From Acipenser ruthenus (taxonomy: Eukaryota; Chordata; Actinopteri; Acipenseriformes; Acipenseridae), in the NCBI RefSeq assembly GCF_902713425.1, contig NC_081217.1:13164589-13228588 (forward strand): 64,000 nt of DNA, written 5' to 3'. Made by a program: the position numbers and the translations under genes. The notes beneath the pieces were generated by a model that was given only the letters and a program-made list of their open reading frames with translations, was not told the origin of the DNA and made no database searches. Shown in pieces: positions 32,994 through 43,951 of the stretch. The first letter of the stretch is position 1, and every line of letters starts with the position of its first letter.

Positions 32994-33754
32994 TGTAACA
33001 GATGTGCAATGGATGTATTGTTTATTTTTTTGAATGTAATAAGATTGAGTTTTATTGTGTGATTTTTATCATTTTTACTGTTGCACTGTCCCTTTAAACC
33101 CCAGGGACACTACTGGTCTCCATTAGTAATTGCAGTGCTAATTCGTAATTCGGCCAGCTGTATAAAAAACAGGTGGGGTTAATCAGCAGGGAGCGACCGG
33201 GTTTGAGAGACTTGTGAGCTGAGAGCTGAGAGCACGGGTCGGGGAACTACTGTTTGGTAAGGATTGTAACTTTTCAAGTGTAATACTGAGGCGCTAGAAG
33301 TTAATGGTAAACTACTACTATTCATATTGAATAGTTTGGTCCGCTCCATATTGGAGTGGTTTCAGTGAAGTATCCCCCGTGCTCTTAGACGTCGGTCGCA
33401 ATTGTATGGGGTTGATTACAAAAGAGAATGTGCATTGTCTGTATTCTGAGTTGGTAATTACGATCATGTGAGTTTCTATGTAATATTTGAGCGCTGCATA
33501 CGAACTTCTTTTAATTGTGTTATTTTAGATTTTTAGTTAGCGTCTTTATCCTAACTGTAATTGTGTATGTGTTTACAATGTATAGTTGAGAGGCCTGTTA
33601 ACTGTTGATGGCACACCTGCACTTTATCCACCTGTGTATTATCTAAAATAGCCGCTATTGGAGGGTTTAAGCATTAGGCATTTTTTTGGTTGCATGAAGT
33701 TTTCTGTTTTTTTGTGAAAATCACTGATTTATTAGGTTTTTTTTTTTTTTAAAG
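32994..33754 (+). mobile_element. solo-LTR-like insertion of about 760 bp
   Basis: It interrupts the Penelope segment, which is continuous in units A and E. It starts TGTAACAG after CTGTA and is followed by CTGTA again at 33755-33759, a possible 5-bp target duplication. It contains a TATAAAAAA box near 33170 and no coding sequence. The family is not recognised. The right end lacks the usual CA, so LTR status is tentative. Confidence 0.45.
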
Positions 33755-34049
33755 CTGTATGGCTTGTAAAATTCTTAGTTTCAAACGCATTCACAGGCGG
33801 CACAATTACGACATGGAAAAAATCCAGTATTTGTCCAGTACACCTAGGTCTCTCGAACTTTTAAATGAGTCAGCCCTTAATAAACACTGTCCGTGTTCAT
33901 TTCTGTGTATGACATTGTCTATACACAATACCTGTCATGTAAGCCTATTGGTATCAAACCGATCACAATTAATGTGATCCGTAATCAATCATCAAAAAAG
34001 CAGCAGTGCTTTGCAACTGTAGTTCGTCTTTCGTACCTTTTGGTAAGAT
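33755..34049 (-). other. Penelope Cys-cluster remnant and U3 3' flank, unit C
   Basis: Continuation of the unit after the insertion. It includes the GATCACA/TGTGATC inverted repeat near 33960-33978 that other units also carry. Confidence 0.6.
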
Positions 34050-34225
34050 ACCCACTCAGAACGTGTCCGCTTCCTCCAGCCCCCTAAGGAACACTGGAGA
34101 AGTCATCAATAACAGCGAGCAGTTGGCCAAAAACACTCGCTGTCTCCTTCACTCTCAAAAACGAACACTCTCACTCTTCCTCGTGGATAGCGAGTCCAGA
34201 CACTTTAAAAACGCATTTTGCTAAC
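34050..34225 (-). pseudogene. U3 snoRNA copy C, 3' part (split by LINE C)
   Basis: CCACGAGGAAGAGTGAGAG, TATTGATGACTTCTCC and TTCTGAGTGGGT are present in order on the minus strand. It resumes at GTTAGCAAAATGC (other copies GCTAGCGAAATGC). The 5' part is at 41947-41979. Confidence 0.86.
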
Positions 34226-34462
34226 ATTATATAAAGTTTATTAAATTCAAAACACATTATAATCAATCACAAGACAAAAGGAAACTAAATACAAGTCATA
34301 GTCCTTTACATGCTTGGTTACAAAACAAATCCTGACATTTCTAAATCAGTTTAGAAAAACAAATCACCAAGTGAATTAATTTTCCATTTTTTTAAAGCCA
34401 CAGCTTTACCCAAAGCCAACATGTCTAGCCATACATAATCTCTTATTTTTACAATTACAATT

Positions 34463-35042
34463 TTACAAAAAATCATTAACAGCAGTCTCAACTTTTAAGT
34501 TGTACACATTCCGATTTCTCACTATCCACAATGCCTCTTTTACACAGTTAATAATAATCCACCCTTTTTCACTGGCATTTGTTTTAATCCCCTTCTTTGG
34601 CCCATACAGTATCAAGTTCACACACATATCTTGATCTCTAATAAATTTCTTTGACAATCTCGTCACTCTTTTCCAGCATTCTTTTGCATACACACATTCA
34701 AAAAACACATGTTGGATTGTTTCTGCAGCTGTACACCCTTTTTTTTTTTTTTACACATTTGTCTGACTTTACCATATGCTTTTTATACAAATGTTCCTTA
34801 CATGGCAACCTCCCATGCACTGATAACCATGCCAAATCTTTTTGTCTATTTTGCCTTGAATAATTTACATTTTTCCATATGGTTTCCGAGGCACTGTCAT
34901 TCAAGAGCCCGACTCTGCACAGTTTTCCACTTTTTTTTTTATTAATTCTGTTGCTGACCAATTCCTTTGCATCTTCTCGCAGGTTATTTTGCATTATAAA
35001 TCTCATTGTTTGTTTTCCTGTATAAAAAAGGCATTTTATCAC
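34463..35042 (-). pseudogene. LINE C ORF2, C-terminal region
   Basis: MIKCLFYTGKQTMRFIMQNN, TIWKNVNYSRQNRQKDLAWL and LPCKEHLYKKH align with copies A and E. VFFECVYAKECWKRV and LYGPKKGIK follow in a shifted frame. A poly-A stretch at about 34739-34752 sits at the break. Confidence 0.7.
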
Positions 35043-35078
35043 TATAAGGCACTGTCAGTTTCAGTAAACCCGTTTTCC

Positions 35079-36273
35079 TCAAAGACTGACCAAAATAAAA
35101 CCTAGCAAAGAAGCTATATTTTTTTTATTCATTTCAAATGCTGCATTAATTGTGTAACATACAAAATGCACCCATAGAACATAAATAACATTTGGAAAAC
35201 CTTTTCTACCCTGGTTTCTCTGCACCATTACAGTTTCCCTTTTCACCTTTTCAAATCTCCCTCCCCAGAAAAATTGGAACAAGTGCCTAATTATTGTTCT
35301 ACTCGTCACCAAGTTGGGTGGGAACACCCTTGCCACATACAATAAAATTGGCATCAATATCATTAACAATCAGTAGTTTCCCTTCTAGTGTCAATTCTCA
35401 ATTTCCAATATTCAATTTTTAGTTTTCTTAAAACTTCCACCCAATTCTTTATACCGTTAATTTCTCTATCAAACACCACCCCTAAAATCTTTACCCCCTC
35501 CTCCTCCACTATTAACACCCTCTCAATTTTCTCTTTTTCTTCCCACTCCCCCATACACATGGCATGGCTCTTTTCAATATTAATTTTAGAACCAGAAGCT
35601 CTCCCAAATAGCCTCATAATATCTAAAGCTTTGTGAACAGACTAGTTATCTCTACAAATCAGAGTTACATCGTCCATGTAGGCTACTAATTTCACATCTT
35701 GTTGTCCTGAACCCGGAATTATCACCCCTGTTATCTGTTTTGATTTCTTTATTTTTGCTAATACAGGTTCTAATGCAAATATGTACAACAGCGGAGGCAA
35801 AGGGCACCCCTGTCTTACTCCAGAATTTACTTGAAATGTCGGTGACAATAACCCATTAACCACCACCCTAACCCTGACCTCTTGGAAAAGCATTTTAATC
35901 CATTTAATAAATACTGAATTAAATCCCATATATTCAAAGACTTTAAACAGATATTCTTGGTCCACCCTGTCAAATGCTTTCTCGTGATCTATATTAATAA
36001 GGCATAAAGGGAGCCCCCTCTCCTCTGCATTCCTTAAGCATTTCCATTAAATCATTTAATCTCTTCCCAGAAAACCTGATAAAATTCAATGGGAAGACCA
36101 TCTAGACCTGGGGTCTTCCCCTTTCCAAATGAAAAAACCACCTGTTTCACTTCTTCCATCCTTAATTTATGAATTAGATTAATATTATCTTCCTTGCTAA
36201 TTTGACACTCCAGCTTTCTCAAAAACAAATCTTGCACATCACTTTGTTTCCCTCTTTCTATACAGATCTTCAT
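35079..36273 (-). pseudogene. LINE C ORF2, reverse transcriptase
   Basis: FSFGKGKTPGLDGLPIEFYQ (36273-36052), then a break, then FIKWIKMLFQEVRVRVVVNG, VRQGCPLPPLLY and VAYMDDVTLICR (35965-35642). The catalytic YMDD is intact here. Downstream come GRASGSKINIEKSHAMCMGE and FFWGGRFEKVKRE (35617-35079). Part of the palm between about 35965 and 36052 is deleted. Confidence 0.8.
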
Positions 36274-36805
36274 AAAACTTTTTTTGTAACATTTAAGATG
36301 TCATTAATTTCTGTTACCACTTCCCCCCCCCCCTCCCCATCTCAAACTTTGCACAACTTTTTTTCTTCCCTAATTCACGAAAGAAACTACACGTCTCACC
36401 CTTCTCTAAATGATTCACCCTAGCTCTAAAGCACACTTTCTTTTCCATCTCTCTAAATAAATCAGTGTTTGTGATTAATTTCTTTAATTCCGTCGCCAAA
36501 ATCAAAGCCTTCCCCTTGTAATTTTATTAGATTTTGCACTCTTTTTTGAAGTTTCAAATATCTATTTTTATTCCTTTGTGCTTGTTTCCTCCCCAATGTT
36601 ATAAAATAACCCTTAGTACGAGACTTTACCATCTCCCACCATTCACTTATAGAATCAAAACGCACCTTCAACTCTCTCCATTCCAAATACCTTTTCTTAT
36701 ACGATTTAATACATTTTTCATCATTTAATAAATTACAGTTTTAACTTCCACACCCCTCTTCCATACTTAGTTCCCCCAGTTAATTCTAGTGAAATCTTTA
36801 ACATT

Positions 36806-37015
36806 CTATGGTCTGAAAAAAAAAACAGATTCTAAACTAAAATTCTTCATGTTTACAAAGCTTGGAACAAAACAAAAATCTATCCTTGAACTAGTGGAAC
36901 TATTAGACCACGTGTACCCTGGGTCAGAGGGATCAACATCTATTAAACCTGCATCCTTTATCAGAATTTTCAAAAGATTACCAGGTACATCTATTTTCTT
37001 TTTTCTGGTCTTCAA
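36806..37015 (-). pseudogene. LINE C ORF2, endonuclease C-terminal part
   Basis: DPSDPGYTWSN and SRIDFCFVPSF are the last boxes of an APE-type LINE endonuclease (P-x-YTW and SRIDF). The N-terminal part lies beyond the nested LTR element at 40125-40430 (LLNIVSVNVRGFQGSNKRKS). Confidence 0.75.
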
Positions 37016-37087
37016 TTAATATGCCACAATTAAAATCCCCCGCTACAAGCAATATTTTAGTAGTAATTAAAAATAACCTTAACTGTT

Positions 37088-37668
37088 TGTGACAGGAATG
37101 GCTGAGTGGGTGGCATCAGACCAGATGCAGGAAATACACAGACAGAGATTTGGGTTTTGGTTAAACTGAGCGCGTGATTGCGCTCAGCATTTAATACAGA
37201 AAATAAAAAGGTTTGCAACAAAACACAGGACACGGCACTTGAGCCAAAATAAACAGACAAACAAAACGGACTACACAGACAAACACGGTGAGCTTCTTTT
37301 ACTACTTATTTTACTTTTACAATACCCTCCGTCTCCTAACCCGTTCTCCACTCACCGAACACCAACCCCCAGTGAGTGAAAACATGCAGCTTTTATGCAG
37401 TTGTACCGAGATTCGATTGCTAGTCAATCATTCAATTGGAATCTCGGTACAACTGCACGTGAATTAATTAAAGTGCAATTCCCCGTGCTCACATTTTACT
37501 TTTTACTTGCACGTGATGTGATGTGCCATCCCCGTGCCTAAATACAAATATACAATTTACACACAGGTGAAACACAGACCGCTTATATGCCGTGTACCAA
37601 TGCATATACACCAACATTTACACACAACACGTAACATATAACATACACAGGGGGGGCACTTTGCCACA
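37088..37668 (-). repeat. LTR (3' in element sense) of nested element in LINE C
   Basis: 581 bp, TG..CA ends. It is adjacent to a run of C (37673-37678) that would be the polypurine tract in element sense. Confidence 0.88.
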
Positions 37669-38089
37669 TATACCCCCCCTTGTGCAACGCACACATGGCC
37701 TCAATGGCCACCTCCCCCCTCAGTCCCAAAGTCCCGGAAGAGGGGGAAGCAAGTTGTTTCTGGGGGGTGGCCATGGTGGAATGTCTGGCACCCCCCAATT
37801 CTTCGTGGCTGGCAGCTCCCTCTTCCGGGGCTTCAGCCACACTATCTGCTGCCGCGAAAGTGCAGCTGGGGGAGCTGGTCTCCTGACCTCCCCCTCTTTC
37901 TTTATGGCCGGCAGCTCCCCTTCATGGAGCTCCGGCCACAGTGTAGCGACCCGAGGCAAAGCAGAGGCCCCGGCGACCCCAGGCGAAGCAGGACCCTCGA
38001 CGACCTCAGACGAAGCAGGATCCCTGGCGACCCCAGGCGAAGCAGGATCCCTGGCGACCCCAGGCGACGGCAGCAGCAGCGGACCCTCG

Positions 38090-38735
38090 GGAGGTGGAGG
38101 CAGAGGCAGCTCCTGCTCCTGCTCCTCTCCCTCAGGTGGTGGTGGTGGAGGCAGAGGCAGCTCCTGCTCCTCTCCCTCGGGTGGTGGTGGTGGTGGTGGA
38201 GGCAGAGGCAGCTCCTGCTCCTCTCCCTCAGGTGGTGGAGGCAGAGGCAGCTCCTGCTCCTCTCCCTCGGGTGGTGGTGGTGGAGGCAGAGGCAGCTCCT
38301 GCTCCTCTCCCTCGGGGGGTGGTGGTGGTGGAGGCAGAGGCAGCTCCTGCTCCTCTCCCTCGGGTGGTGGTGGAGGCAGAGGCAGAGGCAGCTCCTGCTC
38401 CTCTCCCTCGGGTGGTGGTGGTGGTGGAGGCAGAGGCAGCTCCTGCTCCTCTCCCTCAGGTGGTGGAGGCAGAGGCAGCTCCTGCTCCTCTCCCTCAGGT
38501 GGTGGAGGCAGAGGCAGCTCCTGCTCCTCTCCCTCGGGGGGTGGTGGTGGTGGAGGCAGAGGCAGCTCCTGCTCCTCTCCCTCGGGTGGTGGTGGAGGCA
38601 GAGGCAGAGGCAGCTCCTGCTCCTCTCCCTCGGGTGGTGGTGGTGGAGGCAGAGGCAGCTCCTGCTCCTCTCCCTCGGGTGGTGGTGGTGGAGGCAGAGG
38701 CAGCTCCTGCTCCTCTCCCTCGGGTGGTGGTGGTG
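38090..38735. repeat. minisatellite, GGTGG/AGGCAGAGGCAGCTCCTGC type
   Basis: About 14 imperfect units of 39-60 bp built from GAGGCAGAGGCAGCTCCTGC, CTCTCCCTCGG and a variable number of GGT triplets. All unit length changes are multiples of 3, so long frames stay open on both strands. The element-sense frame (38808-37720, minus) reads PPPPPEGEEQELPLP repeats. Confidence 0.9.
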
Positions 38736-38879
38736 GCGCTGCCGGCTCCTCCGACAGCGGGGGTAGGGCTGGTGGCGGGCGTCTCCGCTGGGCTCCCTTC
38801 AGCAGCAAAAACAGCGGCTGCTGTGGAGCCTGAGCTTCACGCCCTCGTCACTCCCAAAAAAAAATAGGGGTTTGGGCCT

Positions 38880-39357
38880 TCAGCTCCTCCCCTCCGGACA
38901 CAGGACGCACTGGCTCCTCCCCTCCGGACCTAGGACGCACCGACTCCTCCCACTCGGGCCGTGGACGCTCGGGCCCCTCCCGCTCGGGCCGTGGACGCTC
39001 GGGCCCCTCCCGCTCGGGCCGTGGACGCTCGGGCCCCTCCCGCTCGGGCCGTGGACGCTCGGGCTCCTCCCGCTCGGGCCGTGGACACTCAGGCTCCTCC
39101 CGCTCAGGCATAGGACGTGGCAGCAAGGGCTCCTCTTCTTCATCCTGCATGGGGCATAGGGCCAACGTGTGCCCATATGCCCCACAGCCAGGGCACCACT
39201 CCCCCCATCCCAGTCTTTGGGCCATTGCCTGTAGGGTCCTGTGGACGGAGCAGGGTATGGTGGTGTGGCTAGTTTGGCCACAGTCGAAACACCACAGCCC
39301 TGCTTCCGCCTTTCTCCCTTTGCCCTCCTGTGCTCTTCTCCAGCCTCTTCTCCCCAT
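38880..39357 (-). pseudogene. zinc-knuckle coding part of the nested LTR element
   Basis: Element-sense frame with two CCHC knuckles at the N-terminal third, followed by a 10-residue repeat EREGPERPRP (30-bp minisatellite at about 38940-39110). The role is likely gag-like RNA binding. It is treated as a fossil and no repaired reading is offered. Confidence 0.65.
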
Positions 39358-39468
39358 TTCTTCTCCTTTTGTTTTTTTTTTGTTTTTGTTTTTTTTTCCA
39401 AAAAAAAACTGCGGTTCCCGCTCTGGCCTGAGCCCTGGAGGCGCTGTCGTCCCGGTTCTGAAACCACG

Positions 39469-40049
39469 TGTGACAGGAATGGCTGAGTGGGTGGCGTCAG
39501 ACCAGATGCAGGAAATACACAGACAGAGATTTGGGTTTTGGTTAAACTGAGCGCGTGATTGCGCTCAGCATTTAATACAGAAAATAAAAAGGTTTGCAAC
39601 AAAACACAGGACACGGCACTTGAGCCAAAATAAACAGACAAACAAAACGGACTACACAGACAAGCACGGTGAGCTTCTTTTACTACTTATTTTACTTTTA
39701 CAATACCCTCCGTCTCCTAACCCGTTCTCCACTCACCGAACACCAACCCCCAGTGAGTGAAAACATGCAGCCTTTATGCAGTTGTACCGAGATTCGATTC
39801 CTAGTCAATCATTCAATTGGAATCTCGGTACAACTGCACGTGAATTAATTAAAGTGCAATTCCCCGTGCTCACATATTACTTTTTACTTGCACGTGATGT
39901 GATGTGCCATCCCCGTGCCTAAATACAAATATACAATTTACACACACGTGAAACACAGACCGCTTATATCCGGTGTACCAATGCCTATACACCAACATTT
40001 ACACACAACACGTAACATATAACATACACAGGGGGGGCACTTTGCCACA
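39469..40049 (-). repeat. LTR (5' in element sense) of nested element in LINE C
   Basis: 581 bp matching 37088-37668. It is followed by CTGTT. Confidence 0.88.
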
Positions 40050-40470
40050 CTGTTCAAACAATTTAACTCTCAACCCTCGACTGAGACCCGTATACATTTA
40101 TTAGCCACAATTCTGTGTCTCTATTTAATATCTACAACTAATAAACGTCCCGGGAATACTTTGTATTTCCACTACCATAATATTTGGGTTTTTAAATAAA
40201 AAACCAAGCCCTGCAGCTCTCTCTGTATTTGACCCAGACCACACAGATTCTCCCACGTTCCATTCCTGTTTTAAGCTTATAATAACAATCAGAGTACGGG
40301 ATCCCACACTTGCAAACAAATCTGTCTCAATTGATTTTAAACAACCAAATACACTTTTGCGTTTGTTCGAACCCTGAAACCCTCTAACATTTACTGAAAC
40401 AATATTGAGCAACGTGACTAATGTCAACAAAAAGGGAAAAAAAACTATAAACCCTTCTTTCCCCTCATTT

Positions 40471-41920
40471 TTATACTTCAGACTTATCCTTTCTATTTCC
40501 TTTTTTCTTTAGCCTCCCCTCCTCCCATTTACCTTCTGTGACACCCTCCGCCTCCACCTTATCAGTGTCCACACCAGCAATGCTCTCCCCAGTGTTTCCG
40601 TCATCTGATTGTTGCTCCTCTTCTGCCGGTGTTTTGTCCTCTGCCGGCGTTAGAACAGCCGAAGCAGCAACAAAAGACGCAACGTCATTTTCCTGCAAAA
40701 AGGCTACCCCTTCGAAGTCATATCTGACTACGTCGTGCCCCCTACTGGAAGAAGCAGGGCTATCAACGTAATCTCCACTCTCCTCCATTGTCTCTGACTC
40801 AGGTGTACAGCCTGAGCTTAATTCTGCTGTCTGAGAAGCAGATACCCCCCCCCCCCCCCCCCCCCCCGACTTTTTTTTTTTTTATATCAAACCCCTCGTC
40901 TTCTTCAGGCTTACGTTTCACGGGTCGCTTCCTTTAATCTGCAACCCCCTCCTCCTCAAACTCACTAGAGCTCGACGACGAAGAACCTTCCTCCAAGCTC
41001 TCCTCTTCGTTACCAAACTGCGCCTCTTTGTTACCCTGGCTCTCCGCTTCTGCCTCTTTCTCCACCACCGCAAGTCCCGTCGCTTACTGACCCTCTGCTC
41101 CTGCCTCCTCCTCCGCCACCGTTGGCCTCGGCGCTCGCTGCATTTTCACAACATTAGTGAACAAGTCCGGGCACATTTTAAAAACATTACCACCTTTGTC
41201 GCACAAGTTGCATTTCTTTTCTTCAGTGCACAAAGAGCTGATATGAGCCCCACCGCAGTTCTTGCATTTCACAACCTTGCACACAACTGCTAAGTGTCCC
41301 CACCCCCCACATTTGCTGCACAGCTTTGGCATTCCACAGTACATAACAAAACCCTGAGTAGTCCCCAGAGAAAAGTTACTTGGCAAATGTCTCGCACCAT
41401 TAATCCCATTCGGGTGTTCGTGGAGTTGAATGAGCCATTGTCTAGCTCCGTTCCACACACCGTCAGCGTCCTTTACTTTTCTGCTAGACTTAACTTTACA
41501 ATGTCTACGTAGCCAGGTTTCAATATCATAGTCGTTTTACAACCTCACTATAAAACTGATTTGTAACGACTTTTATTTCTCTGTCCGACCAAAGGTTCAA
41601 CTGAAAACTGACTTGGTGGTGCGTCTTTTTTCTTCATATTATACACTTCCAAACATTTTTCCATTGCTCCATTACTCACAGAGCTTACGTCGAAGCTCAC
41701 AGCAATTCCTGGACGCTTGATCAGACAGTTCAAATTCTCCGGTTTCACTTCCAACAGCCGCTGCAGGATCTGTCTACTGAAATCCAATCTTGACAAAGAC
41801 ACTTCTTTCTTGTCGCTCCAGTTGAAACTAAGCACGTTAAATCTGCGCACACTTGCTGTCGCCGCCCTCCTTCCAGCTCCCGATGTTAGTCTCTCCAAAA
41901 CCCACTCGGAAGCCAAATGT
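40471..41920 (-). pseudogene. LINE C ORF1, zinc-knuckle protein
   Basis: Two frames carry it. The upstream part (41920-41548) has VEPLVGQRNKS and CLIKRPGIAVSFDVSSV, homologous to copy A. The downstream part (41458-41084) has MWNGARQWLIQLHEH and the knuckles CSKCGGWGHLAVVC, CKNCGGAHISSLC and CNLCDKGGNVFKMC (the last with Asn for His). An acidic Ser/Glu-rich tail lies at 40788-40471. The upstream frame is also open across the LINE/U3 junction to an ATG at 42007-42009 in the U3 promoter region, which is chance. Confidence 0.75.
40846..40867. repeat. poly-C tract
   Basis: About 21 C followed by G-A-C and 12 T inside LINE C ORF1. Confidence 0.85.
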
Positions 41921-41946
41921 TTCCCTCGAACACACACTTCAAGAAC

Positions 41947-41979
41947 CACTACAGAAATGATCCCTGAAAGTATTGTTTT
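41947..41979 (-). pseudogene. U3 snoRNA copy C, 5' part
   Basis: Minus strand AAAACAATACTTTCAGGGAT then CATTTCTGTAGTG, U3 nt 1-33. LINE C starts immediately after. The upstream region with the PSE-like box is intact to the right, and the octamer is mutated. Confidence 0.86.
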
Positions 41980-42352
41980 ATGGGCAAGTGGCCGACCGTC
42001 TCCCTCCAACTCCTGAGTGGCACCGGTAGCTGTGCCGGTGACAAATAAACAGGAGCACTTTCATATAATGCATTTGCTGTAGACCAGTGAGGTGTTGCAA
42101 TAACATTTCAAACTCATTCCAGACTGCAGGCCGTTAAAAGCTTAATTGGGTTCAGGTTTCTCGTATGATTTAGAAAGTACGAGCCAGTTGCCTCACTTGC
42201 ATTGCCTGCCTTCCTCCTTTGCACTGTGACGTCTATCAAATGTGTGCTTAAAATCTGAATACGATTCCCATTTGAATCGTAAATATTTGGTTTCCATTTT
42301 AGCTATATGCATACACACTGTTCTGTTGAGCTCCCAGGGTGTTATCTAATTA
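41980..42352 (-). promoter_or_regulatory. U3 upstream region, copy C
   Basis: It is colinear with 10903-11251. The PSE-like TCACCGGCACAGC is kept near 42022-42040. The octamer position reads ACTTGCAT. Confidence 0.55.
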
Positions 42353-42397
42353 AACACCATAATCGGTTAGCACGTTCGGCAGTTAACCGAAATGTTG
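42353..42397 (+). pseudogene. tRNA-Asn(GTT) relic, truncated
   Basis: ATAATCGGTTAGCACGTTCGGCAGTTAACCGAA keeps the D arm and the anticodon stem-loop with GTT. The T arm is gone, replaced by Penelope-fragment sequence at a TTTCA shared by both partners. Confidence 0.8.
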
Positions 42398-42937
42398 TTT
42401 CAGATCTGAAACGGAATGTTTGGCATCTACAAAATGTCTAGCTAGTGTTGAATGGATATCTTTTCTCCTAATTGAACTTTTATGCTTGCTCATCAATGCG
42501 CAATCGTTACTGTCTAGTAGTTTTACCAACATATTGCAAATGGCAAGGACAACAAACCAAATAAATGACATGCGTTGAAGCACAGGTCATCACTTGTAAG
42601 ACACTGTACTCTTTTTTTTTTTTTTCGTTGTATGGCTTGTAAAACGCAATCACAGGCGGCACAATTATGACATGGAAAAAGATCCAGTAGATTTGTCCAG
42701 TACACCTAGATCTCTCGAACATGTAAATGAGTCAGCCCTTAATAAACACTGTCAGTGTTCATTTCTGTGTATATGACATTGTCTATACACAATACCTGTT
42801 ATGTAAGCCTATTGGTATCAAAGCGATCACAATTAATGCGATCCGTGTTTTCAGTCAGATTGATAGTTTTAATCAATCATTGAAAAAGCAGCAGTGCTTT
42901 GCAACTGTAGTTCGTCTTTCTTACCTTTTGGTAAGAT
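42398..42937 (-). mobile_element. Penelope-like GIY-YIG fragment and U3 3' flank, unit D
   Basis: It keeps both the Cys-cluster half (PPVIAF, HVIYLVCCPCHLQYVGKTTR, the clearest GIY-YIG core in the window at 42722-42507) and MSKHKSSIRRKDIHSTLARHF. It lacks the endonuclease C-terminus because a deletion joins it to the tRNA-Asn relic. The CTTACC-TTTT-GGTAAG hairpin lies at 42920-42935. Confidence 0.75.
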
Positions 42938-43151
42938 ACCCACTCAGAACGTGTCCGCTTCCTCCAGCCCCCTAAAGAACACTGGAGCGGTCATCAATAA
43001 CAGCGAGCAGTTGGCCAAAAACAACACTCGCTGTCTCCTTCACGCTCAAACGAACACTCTCACTCTTCCTCGTGGATAGCGAGTCCAAACACTTTAGAAA
43101 TGCATTTCGCTAGCAAATCACTATAGAAATGATCCCTGAAAGTATTGTTTT
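42938..43151 (-). ncRNA. U3 small nucleolar RNA gene, uninterrupted copy D
   Basis: At 214 nt it is close to the 217 nt of human U3. In transcript order: AAAACAATACTTTCAGGGAT (5' end), ATCATTTCTATAGTG (box A), CCACGAGGAAGAG (box C'), GAGCGTGAAG (box B), TTGATGACCG (box C) and TTCTGAGTGGGT (box D end). U3 acts in the nucleolus as the box C/D snoRNP that base-pairs with pre-rRNA for 18S processing. A hairpin follows the 3' end by 2 nt. The upstream promoter is missing: 13 nt before the start the sequence switches to Penelope-fragment sequence, so expression is doubtful. The intact target site ATAGTGATTTGCTAGCG is the one occupied by LINEs in the other copies. Confidence 0.9.
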
Positions 43152-43163
43152 ATGGGCAAGTGG

Positions 43164-43951
43164 AACATAATTGAGTACATTTCTAAACAATCCGCCAGTA
43201 ACAGACATTATCTCAAAGCGCTATCATGTATTTTCAGCTCTTATGAAAAACAAGTATGCTTTTGCATTATATCACAGAAAACATGACAATCCTAGCTCTT
43301 CATTTAATCTCTCGGGTTCTTCCGTATGGAGATAGAAGATCCATTTGGATTCACATTGTAATAGTTTTTGATCGAGATTATCACCTCCTGGAGCTTGAAA
43401 TATTTTTTGTATGCCATGGTATTTCACATCTGAAACTATGTTTGGCATCTACAAAATGTCTAGCTAGTGTTGAATGGATATCTTTTCTCCTAATTGAACT
43501 TTTATGCTCGCTCATTAATGCGCAATCGTAACTGTCTAGTACTTTTACCAACATGCTGTAAATAGCAAGGACAAGAAATCAAATAAATGACATGAGTTGA
43601 AGCACAGGTCATCACTTGTGAGATACGGTATTTTTTTTTTTTCTTCGTTCTACGGCTTGTAAAATTCTTAGTTTCAGACGCATTATCACAGGCGGCACAA
43701 TTACGACATGGAAAAAAAAATCCAGTAGATTTGTCCAGTACACCTAGATCTCTCGAACATTTAAATGAGTTTTCCCTTCATAAACACTGTCTGTGTTCAT
43801 TTCTGTGTATATGACATTGTCGATACACAATACCTGCCATGTAAGCCTATTGGTGTCAAACCGATCACAATTAATGTGATCCGTAATCAGTCATCAAAAA
43901 AGCAGCAGTGCTTTGCAACTGTAGTTTGTCTTTCTTACCTTTTGGTAAGAT
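43164..43951 (-). mobile_element. Penelope-like GIY-YIG fragment and U3 3' flank, unit E
   Basis: It begins mid-fragment (equivalent to about 5367 in unit A) at a junction with U3 D. It contains the LAR-F and GGD blocks in broken frames, the Cys-cluster remnant near 43690-43720 and the conserved U3 3' flank with both inverted repeats. Confidence 0.7.

Larger units (their letters stand above)
37088..40049 (-). mobile_element. non-autonomous LTR element, zinc-knuckle/proline-rich, inside LINE C
   Basis: Two 581-bp LTRs (37088-37668, 39469-40049), each TGTGACAGG..TTGCCACA, and a 5-bp target duplication CTGTT (37083-37087, 40050-40054). The LTRs differ at roughly nine positions, so it is fairly young. 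The internal 1.8 kb, read on the minus strand, encodes two CCHC knuckles (CFDCGQTSHTTIPC and CPGCGAYGHTLALC) and then Arg-Pro-Glu-rich and Pro-Glu-rich repeats. No protease, RT or integrase is present. It depends on another element for movement, and it looks structurally whole with the coding part possibly in more than one piece. Confidence 0.85.
34226..41946 (-). mobile_element. Tx1/L1-like LINE, family 1, copy C, inserted in U3
   Basis: This is the same family as copy A, about 4.75 kb after removing the nested LTR element at 37088-40049. Parts in order: ORF1 (about 41920-40470), endonuclease (40430-40125, then 37015-36806), linker (36686-36314), RT (36273-35642, YMDD kept) and C-terminal Cys/His region (35042-34463). 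The 3' end is AATAAACTTTATATAA joined to U3. Several frame breaks are present, so it is inactive. Confidence 0.87.

Noticed and set aside
38090-38735. Regular repeats with short unique parts could suggest a CRISPR array
   Set aside because: Units are contiguous triplet-based minisatellites in a vertebrate LTR element, with no unique spacers of constant length.
42007-42009. ATG upstream of U3 copy C in frame with LINE ORF1, suggesting a fused protein
   Set aside because: It lies upstream of the U3 transcription start and is absent in the equivalent place of other copies, so it is most likely chance.
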